From contig NZ_JACIFY010000005.1 in the NCBI RefSeq assembly GCF_014197615.1, positions 1 to 64,000 on the forward strand: a stretch of 64,000 nt of DNA, in the 5' to 3' direction. Position 1 is the first letter of the stretch, and the number at the start of each line of letters is the position of its first letter. Shown one piece after another: positions 44,785-54,768 of this stretch. The notes below the pieces were generated by a model. It was not told where the DNA came from. It made no database searches and was given only the letters and a program-made list of their open reading frames with translations. Origin of the DNA: Rhizobium esperanzae (GTDB taxonomy: Bacteria; Pseudomonadota; Alphaproteobacteria; Rhizobiales; Rhizobiaceae). Position numbers and translations under genes: made by a program.

Positions 44785-46368
44785 TCACGCCGCCTTGGCG
44801 GCGTGATATTCCTTGATGGCGACCATCTTGATTGCCGGGTGACGCTCGGACTCGTACCGCAGCGAGAAACCGTCCTGGGCGAGGAAGACCGGATCGCCGT
44901 CGAGATCGCGGGCGATATCGCCGCGTTTGACGGTGAGGAATTTTTCCAGGTCGGCCGGCTGATCGGCCGAGATCCAGCGGCAGACGGAGAAACGCGACAT
45001 TTCGAAGGAGACCGGCAGGCCGTATTCGGCCATCAGCCGCTCCTTCAGGACGTCGAGCTGCAGGGCGCCGACGACGCCGACGATTGCCGGTGAGCCGTCT
45101 TCCGGCGAAAACAGCTGCACGACGCCTTCTTCGGCCATCTGCTGCAGGGCTTCCTTGAGTTTCTTCGCCTTCATCGCATCTTCCAGGCGCACGCGGCGCA
45201 GAATTTCAGGCGAAAAGTTCGGCACGCCCTGGAAGACCAGGGCTTCCCCTTCGGTCAGCGTATCGCCGATACGGAGCGTGCCGTGATTGGGAATGCCGAC
45301 GACATCGCCGGCATAGGCGGTGTCGGCGAGCTGGCGCTGCGAGGCGAAGAAGAATTGCGGCGCCGTCAGACCGAGCTGCTTGCCGGTGCGGGCAAGCCTT
45401 GCCTTCATGCCGCGCTCGAGCTTGCCGGAGCAGATGCGGGCAAAGGCGATACGGTCGCGGTGGTTGGGGTCCATGTTGGCCTGGATCTTGAAGACGAAGG
45501 CCGTCATCTTGTCGTCGGTCGCATGCACGGTCCTGGTGTCGGCGACCTGATCACGCGGCGGCGGCGCGAACTCGCCGAGCGCGTTGATGAGGTCGCGCAC
45601 GCCGAAATTGCGCAACGCCGAGCCGAAAAAGACCGGCGTCATGTGGCCTTCCAGGAAGGCTTGGCGGTCGAAGGGGCGGCAGGCTTCGATCGCCAGCTCG
45701 GTCTCGTCGACGAAGGCCTGGCGCTCGTTTTCCGGCAGCCTGCCGGCAACGCTCTGCGGGCCGTTGACCGGCGTTCCCTCGACTTCGGTATCCGATCCGC
45801 GCACCGTGTTGGCGGCGATATTGTAGGAACCGCAGAAGGTCTTCGAGCGGCCGATCGGCCAGGTGATCGGCGCCGTATCCAGCGCCAGTTTCTCTTCCAC
45901 CTCATCGAGGATCTCGAAGGGATCGCGGCTTTCCCTATCCATCTTGTTGATGAAGGTGATGATCGGGATATCGCGCATGCGGCAGACTTCGAAGAGCTTC
46001 AGCGTGCGCGGTTCGATACCCTTGGCGGCATCGATGACCATGACGGCGGCATCGACTGCCGTCAGCGTGCGATAGGTGTCGTCGGCGAAATCCTCGTGGC
46101 CAGGGGTATCGAGGATGTTGAAGACATTGTCGTTATATTCGAAGGTCATCACCGAGGTGACGACAGAGATGCCGCGCTCGCGCTCGATCTTCATCCAGTC
46201 GGAGCGCGTCTGCATGCGGTCCTTCTTCGCCTTGACTTCGCCGGCAAGCTGAATGGCGCCGCCGAACAGCAGCAGCTTCTCGGTGAGCGTCGTCTTGCCC
46301 GCGTCCGGGTGGGCGATAATAGCGAATGTGCGGCGGCGGGAGACCGCCTCGGCGAGGCTTTCGGCCAT
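44785..46368 (-). CDS. prfC: Peptide chain release factor 3
   Basis: 527 aa translational GTPase that recycles RF1/RF2. G1 AHPDAGKTTLTEKLL (residues ~19-33), G2 ERERGISVVTSVM, G3 DTPGHEDFADDTYRTL and G4 NKMDRE are intact, and the RF3 C-terminal domain follows. Not universal in alphaproteobacteria but common in rhizobia. Divergent from dut with 91 bp between starts. Confidence 0.95.
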   Translation of the reverse strand: MAESLAEAVSRRRTFAIIAHPDAGKTTLTEKLLLFGGAIQLAGEVKAKKDRMQTRSDWMKIERERGISVVTSVMTFEYNDNVFNILDTPGHEDFADDTYRTLTAVDAAVMVIDAAKGIEPRTLKLFEVCRMRDIPIITFINKMDRESRDPFEILDEVEEKLALDTAPITWPIGRSKTFCGSYNIAANTVRGSDTEVEGTPVNGPQSVAGRLPENERQAFVDETELAIEACRPFDRQAFLEGHMTPVFFGSALRNFGVRDLINALGEFAPPPRDQVADTRTVHATDDKMTAFVFKIQANMDPNHRDRIAFARICSGKLERGMKARLARTGKQLGLTAPQFFFASQRQLADTAYAGDVVGIPNHGTLRIGDTLTEGEALVFQGVPNFSPEILRRVRLEDAMKAKKLKEALQQMAEEGVVQLFSPEDGSPAIVGVVGALQLDVLKERLMAEYGLPVSFEMSRFSVCRWISADQPADLEKFLTVKRGDIARDLDGDPVFLAQDGFSLRYESERHPAIKMVAIKEYHAAKAA

Positions 46369-46459
46369 GATTATGAATCCTGTGGAATTGCGGCGTATCT
46401 AGCGATTAAAGCCCGGCAATGCAATTGACCTTGCCCGCACACGGGCAAAGTAATGGGCC

Positions 46460-46930
46460 ATGACCATTCATCACGATATCAGACCGACGCTGAACCTCAT
46501 CCGCCTGGCGAACGGCGAAGGCATCGACCTGCCCGCCTATGAGAGCAAAGGCGCGGCCGGCATGGACCTGCGCGCCGCCGTCGACGCGGCAGCACCCTTG
46601 ACGCTGCTGCCCGGCAAACGGGCGCTGGTGCCGACCGGCTTCATCTTCGAAATCCCCGAAGGCTTCGAAGGACAGGTGCGGCCGCGCTCCGGCCTTGCCT
46701 TCAAACACGGCATTACCTGCCTGAATTCGCCAGGCACCATCGACAGCGACTATCGCGGCGAAGTGAAGGTGCTGCTCGCCAATCTCGGCGAAGAAGCCTT
46801 CATCATCGAACGCGGCATGCGCATTGCCCAGATGGTAATCGCGCCGGTAACCCAGGCGCGGGTGGCGGAGATCACCGAGGTCAGCGAAACGACACGCGGC
46901 GCAGGCGGCTTCGGTTCCACCGGCGTTTGA
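46460..46930 (+). CDS. dut: Deoxyuridine 5'-triphosphate nucleotidohydrolase
   Basis: 156 aa trimeric dUTPase that makes dUMP and keeps uracil out of DNA. All five motifs are visible: [38 protein letters not shown] and the C-terminal [10 protein letters not shown]. In relatives it follows coaBC directly; here the two are separated by ~7 kb. Confidence 0.95.
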   Translation: MTIHHDIRPTLNLIRLANGEGIDLPAYESKGAAGMDLRAAVDAAAPLTLLPGKRALVPTGFIFEIPEGFEGQVRPRSGLAFKHGITCLNSPGTIDSDYRGEVKVLLANLGEEAFIIERGMRIAQMVIAPVTQARVAEITEVSETTRGAGGFGSTGV

Positions 46931-46987
46931 TTGATCGGTTCGAATGAAGCAACCGAACGGTTGATATGCAGCGTTTGTGGGGGCGCT

Positions 46988-47758
46988 ATGCTATTCAAGA
47001 GAGCGCCATGCGGCGCGGTTATGGGTTTAGCGGCAGCGCTGATTGCGACGCCGGTGCTTGCGACCGATTCAACAAAGCTTCAGTCAATTCGCTCATCTTT
47101 GTCTGTGGAAGAGATCGTGGCTTTTGCCATGGCGAAATCGACAGCGCCAATTCTCGATATCGACAAAACAATCGAAATGAACGTCGTCCTCGATGTGAAG
47201 GGTATGGAGAGGAGCGATATTCAATTATTTCAGATTGAGCTTTTGCGCGTCTTTTCTGCGATCAGCGCTTACGCGGAGATCAGTATCAATTTCGATGCCA
47301 GTCGATCCATAGATTACTCGCCTGCGGTGCCATATGTGCCTTTCAATGGTCAAAACCAGCGGTCAAATACTCAGACACTCGACGTATTCATCGCTCATGA
47401 TGCACTGAAATTGGCAAAATTGGGCCAAATAGCAGTTCACGATATAGACACGCTCCGAAGCAAGCCGGACACGTCGACATGCTATCACGAGAGCCGAACA
47501 GGAAACCCGGTTATCAATGTGCTCGTAGACCGCGACATCAATCCGGTGGGCTGCCTTTATGGAGTTCTGCTACAATCGGTCGGCGTTACGGATGCTTTTG
47601 GCCGAGAGGCTGCAACCTTCAGTCCCGGGAGAATCCCAGGCTTCAGGATCAACGCCGAAATGGCGGCAGCATATGCCATTCATGAGTGCCGATCTCTCGC
47701 CGATAAAAAAGATTCGTTCGAAGAGTGCCTGCGGGATGTTCTGGACGGCGGCAAATAG
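46988..47758 (+). CDS. Exported protein of unknown function
   Basis: 256 aa from ATG 46988, after a G-rich site; the frame is open 19 codons further up. Residues 1-~25 form a signal peptide (GAVMGLAAALIATPVLA). The mature part has conserved-looking Cys residues (TCYHES, PVGCLYGVLLQS, HECRSL, EECLRD). I do not recognise the family; the GCLYGVLLQSVGVTDAF stretch faintly resembles DUF2927-type proteins. Base composition is clearly more AT-rich than its neighbours, suggesting acquisition. Confidence 0.65.
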   Translation: MLFKRAPCGAVMGLAAALIATPVLATDSTKLQSIRSSLSVEEIVAFAMAKSTAPILDIDKTIEMNVVLDVKGMERSDIQLFQIELLRVFSAISAYAEISINFDASRSIDYSPAVPYVPFNGQNQRSNTQTLDVFIAHDALKLAKLGQIAVHDIDTLRSKPDTSTCYHESRTGNPVINVLVDRDINPVGCLYGVLLQSVGVTDAFGREAATFSPGRIPGFRINAEMAAAYAIHECRSLADKKDSFEECLRDVLDGGK

Positions 47759-47841
47759 GGAGCGCTTAGGCGACTCCACCATGAAACCTTCTCTCTTTCA
47801 GTTTTCATTGATGGCAACTTAAGGGCCGCCCGGCCGGCCGT

Positions 47842-48306
47842 CTATTTCCGGCGGGACAGCGGCGGCAGGCGGCGCTTGACCGGCGAGGCCTTGATCATCG
47901 CGGTGTTGGTCTCCGCCCGTTCGGCGACCTTGTCGAGGAGGCCGTCGAGCTCCGCCATCGAACGCACCACCAGACGGGCGATGAAACAATCCTCGCCGGT
48001 CACCTTGTCGCATTCGACGATTTCGGGGATGTCCTGGATGATGCGCTCGACCATGTGCAGTTGGCCCGGCAACGGCCGCACGCGCACGATCGCCTGGAGG
48101 GGATAACCGACGGCGGCGGGGTCGAGATCGATGGTGAAGGCCTTGACGACGCCTCGCTCCTCCAGCCGGCGCAGACGCTCGGCGGCACTCGGCGAGGAAA
48201 GGCCGACCTGCTGCGCCAATTCCTTCAGCGAAATCCGCGCATTGCCGGCCAGCGCCTCCAGAATGGCCTGGTCGATTTCATCGAGCGATTGCACTTCATT
48301 AGCCAC
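47842..48306 (-). CDS. Lrp/AsnC-family transcriptional regulator
   Basis: 154 aa. HTH (LDEIDQAILEALAGNARISLKELAQQVGLSSPSAAERLRRLEERGVV) followed by the RAM effector domain (ECDKVTGEDCFIARLVV). Such proteins sense amino acids. Divergent from an EamA exporter gene, with a symmetric element between, so it probably controls that gene. Confidence 0.92.
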   Translation of the reverse strand: MANEVQSLDEIDQAILEALAGNARISLKELAQQVGLSSPSAAERLRRLEERGVVKAFTIDLDPAAVGYPLQAIVRVRPLPGQLHMVERIIQDIPEIVECDKVTGEDCFIARLVVRSMAELDGLLDKVAERAETNTAMIKASPVKRRLPPLSRRK

Positions 48307-48332
48307 GACGCCAGATTTCCCTCATATTATTA

Positions 48333-48351
48333 GGCGATATCGATTATCGCC
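48333..48351. promoter_or_regulatory. Palindrome between lrp-type and eamA-type genes
   Basis: GGCGATA-TCGAT-TATCGCC, perfect 7-bp arms, within an AT-rich stretch (48325-48370). The spacing and symmetry fit an Lrp-family operator serving the divergent promoters. Confidence 0.5.
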
Positions 48352-48418
48352 CATTCTATTATTATATAAATTCGTCTTCCGCCGCAATATCCTTACGGTC
48401 ATCATAAAGGAGGCTATC

Positions 48419-49321
48419 ATGGGTGGTGATATCAAAAGAGGTACGGCGGAAATGACGGCAGCGATGCTGATCTCGGGGACGATCGGCTGGTTCGTGGTCA
48501 TGTCGGGCCAGCCGGTCAGCGGCGTCGTCTTCTGGCGCTGCCTGTTCGGCGCGCTGACTTTGCTGGTTATCTGCGGCGCCCTCGGGCTGCTGCGGCCCGG
48601 CATCATCACGCTGCGCGCCTTCGGCATCGCCGTTTTCGGCGGCGTCGCCATCGTGTTGAACTGGCTGCTGCTGTTTGCCTCCTATTCGCATGCGACGATC
48701 TCGATCGCCACGACTGTCTACAACACCCAGCCGTTCATGCTGTTGTTTCTCGGCGCGCTGTTTCTCGGCGAGAAGATCACCGCCACCAAGCTGTTCTGGC
48801 TGGCGCTCGCCTTCGCGGGCATGATGGCGATCGTCCAGGCGAAACCCGGCGGGAGCGGCGCTACATCCGACGGTTACGGTCTCGGCATCCTGATGGCGCT
48901 GGGGGCGGCCTTCTTCTACGCGCTCGCAGCCCTTGCCGCGAAATGGCTGAAGGGCACGCCGCCGCACCTGATCGCCCTCATTCAGGTTGCGACCGGCATG
49001 CTGATGCTGGCGCCGATGACCGATTTCTCCCATCCGCCTCAGGATGCGGGGACATGGGCGATCCTCGTCAGCATCGGCGTCGTCCATACCGGGCTGATGT
49101 ATGTGCTGCTTTACGGGGCGATCCAAAGGCTGCCGACGCATCTCACCGGCGCCCTCTCCTTCCTCTATCCGATCGCGGCGATCCTGGTCGACCGGCTGGC
49201 CTTTGGCCATGCGCTGCAGCCGATGCAGATATCAGGTGCGGCCATCATCCTCGTTGCCGCCGCCGGCATGAACCTCGGCTGGACGCCGCGGTGGCTGCGT
49301 CCGAGGGCGCTGGAGAGCTGA
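48419..49321 (+). CDS. EamA/DMT-family exporter
   Basis: 300 aa with ten hydrophobic helices in two EamA repeats (first ~8-138, second ~155-290). YNTQPFMLLFLGALFLGEKIT is the typical end of repeat one. Family members export amino acids or other small metabolites; the divergent Lrp-type regulator suggests an amino acid. ATG 48419 follows AAAGGAGG with 5-nt spacing. Confidence 0.88.
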   Translation: MGGDIKRGTAEMTAAMLISGTIGWFVVMSGQPVSGVVFWRCLFGALTLLVICGALGLLRPGIITLRAFGIAVFGGVAIVLNWLLLFASYSHATISIATTVYNTQPFMLLFLGALFLGEKITATKLFWLALAFAGMMAIVQAKPGGSGATSDGYGLGILMALGAAFFYALAALAAKWLKGTPPHLIALIQVATGMLMLAPMTDFSHPPQDAGTWAILVSIGVVHTGLMYVLLYGAIQRLPTHLTGALSFLYPIAAILVDRLAFGHALQPMQISGAAIILVAAAGMNLGWTPRWLRPRALES

Positions 49322-49379
49322 GGGGGCATGCCGCAGGCGCCAGCCCGGCATGCCGCAGGCGGCATGCCCGGCTAGCGCC

Positions 49380-49898
49380 CTATTTCTGCCGGCGCGTCGT
49401 TTCGAACAGGAACCAGGTGCGTCGCTCGGCTTCGTCGATCCAGTTCTCGATCAGGCTGGCGGTCGCGACATCATTGTGCTCGTCGCAGAGATCGTGCACC
49501 TCGCGCAGCAGCGAAACCAGCTGGGCGTTGTCCTCGCGCAGTTCCGAGAGCATGTCCTCGGGCGTGACGAAATCGGCATCATTGTCGGCAATGCGCTGCT
49601 GGCGGGCGATCTGGCCGATCGAGCGCAAGGTCACGCCGCCGATCTTGCGGGCGCGCTCGGCAACGTCGTCGGTCATGGCGAAGATCTGCTCCGCCTGTTC
49701 GTCGAGCAGCAGATGGTAGTCGCGGAAATGCGGGCCGGACATATGCCAGTGGAAGTTCTTCGTCTTCAGATAAAGGGTAAAGACATCGGCAAGCAGCGCG
49801 GTCAGCGCCGCCGAAATATCGGTGACGGCATTGGTCGACAGGCTGGACGGCGTCTTGAGGGGCGAAAGCCTGCGGGTTTCGGCTGAGCTAGGGGACAT
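49380..49898 (-). CDS. dps: Dps ferritin-like DNA-protection protein
   Basis: 172 aa. The ferroxidase motif KTKNFHWHMSGPHFRDYHLLLDEQAEQI (about 46-73) and the helix with WIDEAERRTWFLFE are intact. Forms dodecamers that store iron, consume peroxide and coat DNA. A ~20-residue N-terminal tail rich in Ser/Arg could contact DNA. A palindrome lies ~125 bp upstream. Confidence 0.93.
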   Translation of the reverse strand: MSPSSAETRRLSPLKTPSSLSTNAVTDISAALTALLADVFTLYLKTKNFHWHMSGPHFRDYHLLLDEQAEQIFAMTDDVAERARKIGGVTLRSIGQIARQQRIADNDADFVTPEDMLSELREDNAQLVSLLREVHDLCDEHNDVATASLIENWIDEAERRTWFLFETTRRQK

Positions 49899-50020
49899 GC
49901 ATTTTCTCCTTGGCGATGAAAATCTCGACAGCGCCGCGCGTCTTCAAGAGGCGTAGAGGACGCCGAGGGCGCGTGTGCAGAGAGAAAACTAGCAAGGCCG
50001 GATCGCTTTCCAAGTGGATG

Positions 50021-50038
50021 ATAGGTCAGCCGACCTAT
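50021..50038. promoter_or_regulatory. Palindrome upstream of dps and the lysE-type gene
   Basis: ATAGGTC-AGCC-GACCTAT, 7-bp perfect arms, in the 232-bp divergent spacer. It resembles an OxyR/LysR-type ATAG...CTAT site, but the spacing (10 bp) differs from the usual 7. Either flanking gene could be controlled. Confidence 0.35.
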
Positions 50039-50130
50039 TCCTTAAGCTGATGGACAGATCAGCGCCGATGCATTGATGAGACCGCAACGCGCGCCTATAG
50101 AGAGATCACTCAATCCAGTGGATATGACAG

Positions 50131-50748
50131 ATGAGCCTGACCGCCCTGATCGCCTATGCCGGAGCGCTGTTCATCGCAGCCGCCATTCCCGGACCCGGGA
50201 TCACCGCGATCGTCGCCCGTGCGCTCGGCTCGAATTTCCGCGAGACCTTCTTCATGGGTCTCGGCCTGGTGCTCGGCGACATGACCTATCTCACCGCGGT
50301 CATTCTCGGCCTTGCCTTCGTGGCGCAGACCTTCACCGAGGTGTTCTTCGTCATCAAGATCGCCGGCGCGCTCTACCTCGGCTATATCGCCTGGAAACTC
50401 TGGACGGCGGGATTGCTGCCGCAGGATATCGCGGCGAAAAAATCAAGCAATATCGGCCTGTCCTTCCTCTCCGGCCTGCTTGTGACGCTCGGCAATCCGA
50501 AGACGATGCTGTTCTATGTCGCCTTGGCGCCGACGCTGCTCGATATCGGCAATATCGGGCTGCGCGATTACGCGCTGCTGCTTGCTGTCACCTTCGTCGT
50601 GCTGATCGTCGTGCTCGTGCCCTATATGCTGCTTGCCTCGCGGGCCCGCACGATGCTGAAAAAGCCGCGCGCCCTGCAGGTGCTGAACCGGGTTGCCTCC
50701 GGCATCCTTGCCGGCACCGCAGCCTTCATCGCCACGCGGGCCGCCTGA
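50131..50748 (+). CDS. LysE/RhtB-family amino-acid exporter
   Basis: 205 aa with six hydrophobic helices. The PGPGITAIVARALGSNFRETFFMGLGLVLGD segment is the LysE/RhtB signature. Members export lysine, homoserine, threonine or related compounds. Stands alone, ~140 bp upstream of cysK. Confidence 0.88.
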   Translation: MSLTALIAYAGALFIAAAIPGPGITAIVARALGSNFRETFFMGLGLVLGDMTYLTAVILGLAFVAQTFTEVFFVIKIAGALYLGYIAWKLWTAGLLPQDIAAKKSSNIGLSFLSGLLVTLGNPKTMLFYVALAPTLLDIGNIGLRDYALLLAVTFVVLIVVLVPYMLLASRARTMLKKPRALQVLNRVASGILAGTAAFIATRAA

Positions 50749-50891
50749 AATAAATATTCGGCAAGAGCCGGTTTCCAAAGGTTTTTTTCTCCGCGGCCCG
50801 CTCCCTCGGGATGAGGCGGGCTGGCCTCTTCAAGCCTTTGATCCTATTCTCCCCTCGATTTCAGGAGCAGGATTTCAAAGGGAGAGCACCC

Positions 50892-51852
<961 letters not shown>

Positions 51853-51854
<2 letters not shown>

Positions 51855-51943
51855 ATAGTGAATAGCGAATAGCGAATAGCGAATAGCGAATAGCGAATAG
51901 CGAATAGCGAATAGCGAATAGCGAATAGCGAATAGCGAATAGG
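51853..51943. repeat. Heptanucleotide tandem repeat (GAATAGC)13
   Basis: Thirteen units at exact 7-bp steps from 51853 to 51943; the first ends in T and the last in G, the eleven between are identical. It begins within the cysK stop codon. Complementary half-units lie 36 bp further on. Perfect arrays of this length usually vary in copy number between strains. Confidence 0.97.
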
Positions 51944-51978
51944 ATGGAGGCCTGCTTGGTAACGGGCAAGGCACTTAA

Positions 51979-52013
51979 CTATTCGCTATTCGCTACTTCC
52001 TATTCGCTGCTAT
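51979..52013. repeat. Inverted partial copies of the heptamer
   Basis: CTATTCGCTATTCGCTA-CTTC-CTATTCGCTGCTAT is the reverse complement of about four array units with two changes. It could pair with the array to make a long hairpin ending the cysK transcript. It stops 2 bp short of the comM stop codon. Confidence 0.8.
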
Positions 52014-52015
52014 CC

Positions 52016-53548
52016 TCACGCCGCCGCCGTCAACCTCTCCCCAGCGATCCTATAGGAAATCGCCTCAGCCAGATGCATCCGCCCAACCGTCGGCTTGCCG
52101 TCGAGATCGGCGAGCGTGCGGGCGACCTTGAGGACGCGGTGGTAGCCGCGGGCGGAGAATTTCATTTTTTCGGCGGCGTCGCGCAAGAGTTGGAGGCCGC
52201 CGGCGTCGGGTTCGGCGAGTTTTTCGATCATCGATGTGGAGCAGCGGGCGTTGGTGCCGATGCCCTTGGCGCCGGCGGCCTCGAAGCGTTGCTGCTGGAT
52301 CTCGCGGGCGCGGGCGACGCGGCGGGCGACGTCGGCGCTGGTCTCAGCCGCCATCGGCCGGATGAGATCGGCGGCGGAGACGGCGGGAACGTCGATGCGG
52401 ATATCGATGCGATCCATCAGCGGGCCGGAGATGCGGGCCTGGTAATCGCTCATGCAGCGCGGGCCGCGGGCGCAGGTGTGGCCGGGTTCACCCGCCATGC
52501 CGCAGCGGCAGGGGTTCATCGCCGCGATCAGCTGGAATTTCGCCGGATAGGAGACGCGGTGATTGGCGCGCGCAATGACGCATTCACCGCCTTCAAGCGG
52601 CTGGCGCAGCGCATCGAGCGCCTGCGGCGTGAACTCGGGAAACTCGTCGAGGAAGAGCACGCCGTGATGGGCGAGCGAGGCCTCGCCCGGACGGGCGCGA
52701 ATGCCGCCGCCGACAAGGGCGGCCATGGTGGCGGAATGGTGCGGGGTGCGGAAGGGACGGCGGTCGGAGAGCTTGCCGCCGGTCAACTGGCCGGCGATCG
52801 AATGGACCATCGAAACCTCAAGGAGTTCGGCGGCCGAGAGCGGCGGCAGGATCGACGGCAGCCGCGACGCCAGCATCGACTTGCCGGAGCCGGGCGGGCC
52901 GACCATCAACAGATTGTGGCCGCCGGCGGCCGCCACTTCGAGCGCCCGCTTGGCGCTTTCCTGGCCCTTGATTTCGGCAAGATCCGGCAGGTTGGCGGCA
53001 TTGGCGCGGATCGATGCTTCCGGCCGGGACAGGACCTGTGTGCCGCGGAAATGATTGGCAAGGGCAATCAGGCTGCGGGGTGCGAGAATATCGACGTCGG
53101 CGCCGGCCCAGGCAGCTTCGGCGCCGCTTTCGGCCGGACAGATCAGCCCCTTGCCGAGCGCATTGGCGCCGATCGCGGCCGGCAGCGCGCCTGAAATGGC
53201 GGCGATCGTGCCGTCGAGATTGAGCTCGCCGACGACGACGAAATCCGACAGCGCATCGGCGGGAATGGCGCCGAGGGCGGCCATCAGCGCGAGCGCGATG
53301 GGTAGATCAAAATGCGAGCCCTCTTTCGGCAGGTCGGCCGGCGCCAGATTGACGGTCACACGCTTGGCCGGCAGCGTCAGGCCGGAAGCGTGAAGGGCGG
53401 CCTGCACACGCTCGCGGCTTTCGGCCACCGCCTTATCGGGCAGGCCGACGATCTGCATGCCGATCTTGCCGGGAGCGACCATGACCTGGACCTCGACCGG
53501 CACGCCTTCGATGCCCTGGAATGCCACCGTACTGACACGCGCGACCAT
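52016..53548 (-). CDS. comM: YifB/ComM family Mg-chelatase-like AAA+ ATPase
   Basis: 510 aa. ChlI-type N-terminal domain, Walker A GPPGSGKSML (~residues 217-226), Walker B HHGVLFLDEFPEF, and the C-terminal domain with a CRCGMAGEPGHTCARGPRC cysteine cluster that may bind zinc. ComM is a helicase promoting branch migration in natural transformation; in non-competent hosts the role is unclear. Divergent spacer to gshB (53549-53723) holds nothing I can name. Confidence 0.92.
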   Translation of the reverse strand: MVARVSTVAFQGIEGVPVEVQVMVAPGKIGMQIVGLPDKAVAESRERVQAALHASGLTLPAKRVTVNLAPADLPKEGSHFDLPIALALMAALGAIPADALSDFVVVGELNLDGTIAAISGALPAAIGANALGKGLICPAESGAEAAWAGADVDILAPRSLIALANHFRGTQVLSRPEASIRANAANLPDLAEIKGQESAKRALEVAAAGGHNLLMVGPPGSGKSMLASRLPSILPPLSAAELLEVSMVHSIAGQLTGGKLSDRRPFRTPHHSATMAALVGGGIRARPGEASLAHHGVLFLDEFPEFTPQALDALRQPLEGGECVIARANHRVSYPAKFQLIAAMNPCRCGMAGEPGHTCARGPRCMSDYQARISGPLMDRIDIRIDVPAVSAADLIRPMAAETSADVARRVARAREIQQQRFEAAGAKGIGTNARCSTSMIEKLAEPDAGGLQLLRDAAEKMKFSARGYHRVLKVARTLADLDGKPTVGRMHLAEAISYRIAGERLTAAA

Positions 53549-53723
53549 AAACCCATCCCCCTGCCCGCAAACTCTTATAGCCCCTGCAACCCGTCAGGGC
53601 CAGCGGTTGCAATCTGGCATGAAAGCGGGAATAAAACAAGAACAATCAAGGAACACAGTCAGGTATGGGCTGTGACCGGGGTTGTACCCGGCCGCAGCAG
53701 GCGCGTGGGGTCACGCGGCAGGA

Positions 53724-54671
53724 TCAGCCGCGCTTGCGCTCGATCGCATCCCAGAGCAGGCTTGCGATATCGGCGCCGCCGAACTTCTTCACTTCGCGGA
53801 TGCCCGTCGGCGAGGTGACGTTGATCTCGGTCATGTAATCGCCGATCACATCGATGCCGACGAGCAGGAAGCCGCGTTCCCTCAATGCCGGGCCGATGCG
53901 GGCGCAGATTTCCTGCTCGCGCGCCGTCAGCTCGGTCGCCTCTGCGCGGCCGCCGACATGCATGTTGGAGCGGCTGTCGTGCTCGGCCGGCACGCGGTTG
54001 ATGGCACCGGCAAATTCGCCGTCGACCAGGATGATGCGTTTGTCGCCCTTGCGCACGTCAGGCAGATATTGCTGGGCAATGAAGGGCTCGCGGAAGAGCT
54101 GGCCGAACATTTCGAGCAGCGAGGAAAGGTTGCGGTCGTCGCGGGTCGAATGGAAGACGCCGGCGCCGCCATTGCCGTAGAGCGGTTTCAGGATGATATC
54201 GCCCATCTCGTCGCGGAAGCGGCGGATTTCGGCCGGGTCCTTGGTGATCAGCGTCTTCGGCATCAGGTCGGCAAATTCGGTGACGAAGATTTTTTCCGGC
54301 GAATTGCGCACCCAGGCCGGGTCGTTGACGACGAGCGTCTTCGGATGGATGCGCTCGAGCAGATGCGTCGAGGTGATATAGGCCATATCGAAGGGCGGAT
54401 CCTGGCGCAGCAGCACCACATCCATGGTCGAGAGATCGACGCGCTCGGGCGCGCCGAGCTCGAAGTGATCGCCCTTGACGTCGCGCAGCAGCATCGGCTC
54501 GACGCTGGCAAAGAGCTTGCCGTCGCGGAAGCTCAGGCGCTCGGGCGTATAGTGGAACAGCCTGTAGCCGCGCGTCTGGGCTTCCAGGCTCATGGCGAAG
54601 GTGGAATCGCCTGCGATATTGATGCCGGCGACATGGTCCATCTGGACCGCTACATTGGTGATCTTGGCCAT
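53724..54671 (-). CDS. gshB: Glutathione synthetase
   Basis: 315 aa ATP-grasp enzyme joining gamma-Glu-Cys and glycine. [53 protein letters not shown] and [13 protein letters not shown] are the family blocks. In many alphaproteobacteria it follows rsmI-yraN; here a sugar transporter cluster and a cupin gene lie between. Confidence 0.95.
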   Translation of the reverse strand: MAKITNVAVQMDHVAGINIAGDSTFAMSLEAQTRGYRLFHYTPERLSFRDGKLFASVEPMLLRDVKGDHFELGAPERVDLSTMDVVLLRQDPPFDMAYITSTHLLERIHPKTLVVNDPAWVRNSPEKIFVTEFADLMPKTLITKDPAEIRRFRDEMGDIILKPLYGNGGAGVFHSTRDDRNLSSLLEMFGQLFREPFIAQQYLPDVRKGDKRIILVDGEFAGAINRVPAEHDSRSNMHVGGRAEATELTAREQEICARIGPALRERGFLLVGIDVIGDYMTEINVTSPTGIREVKKFGGADIASLLWDAIERKRG

Positions 54672-54768
54672 TTCCGTCCCTCGCTGAATGCCGGACAGAT
54701 GTAGGTCGGCCCGGCATCAAACGCAATGCCGATCAAGGGCTTCGGTCAAGGCCTTTTGGTGCTGGCGA

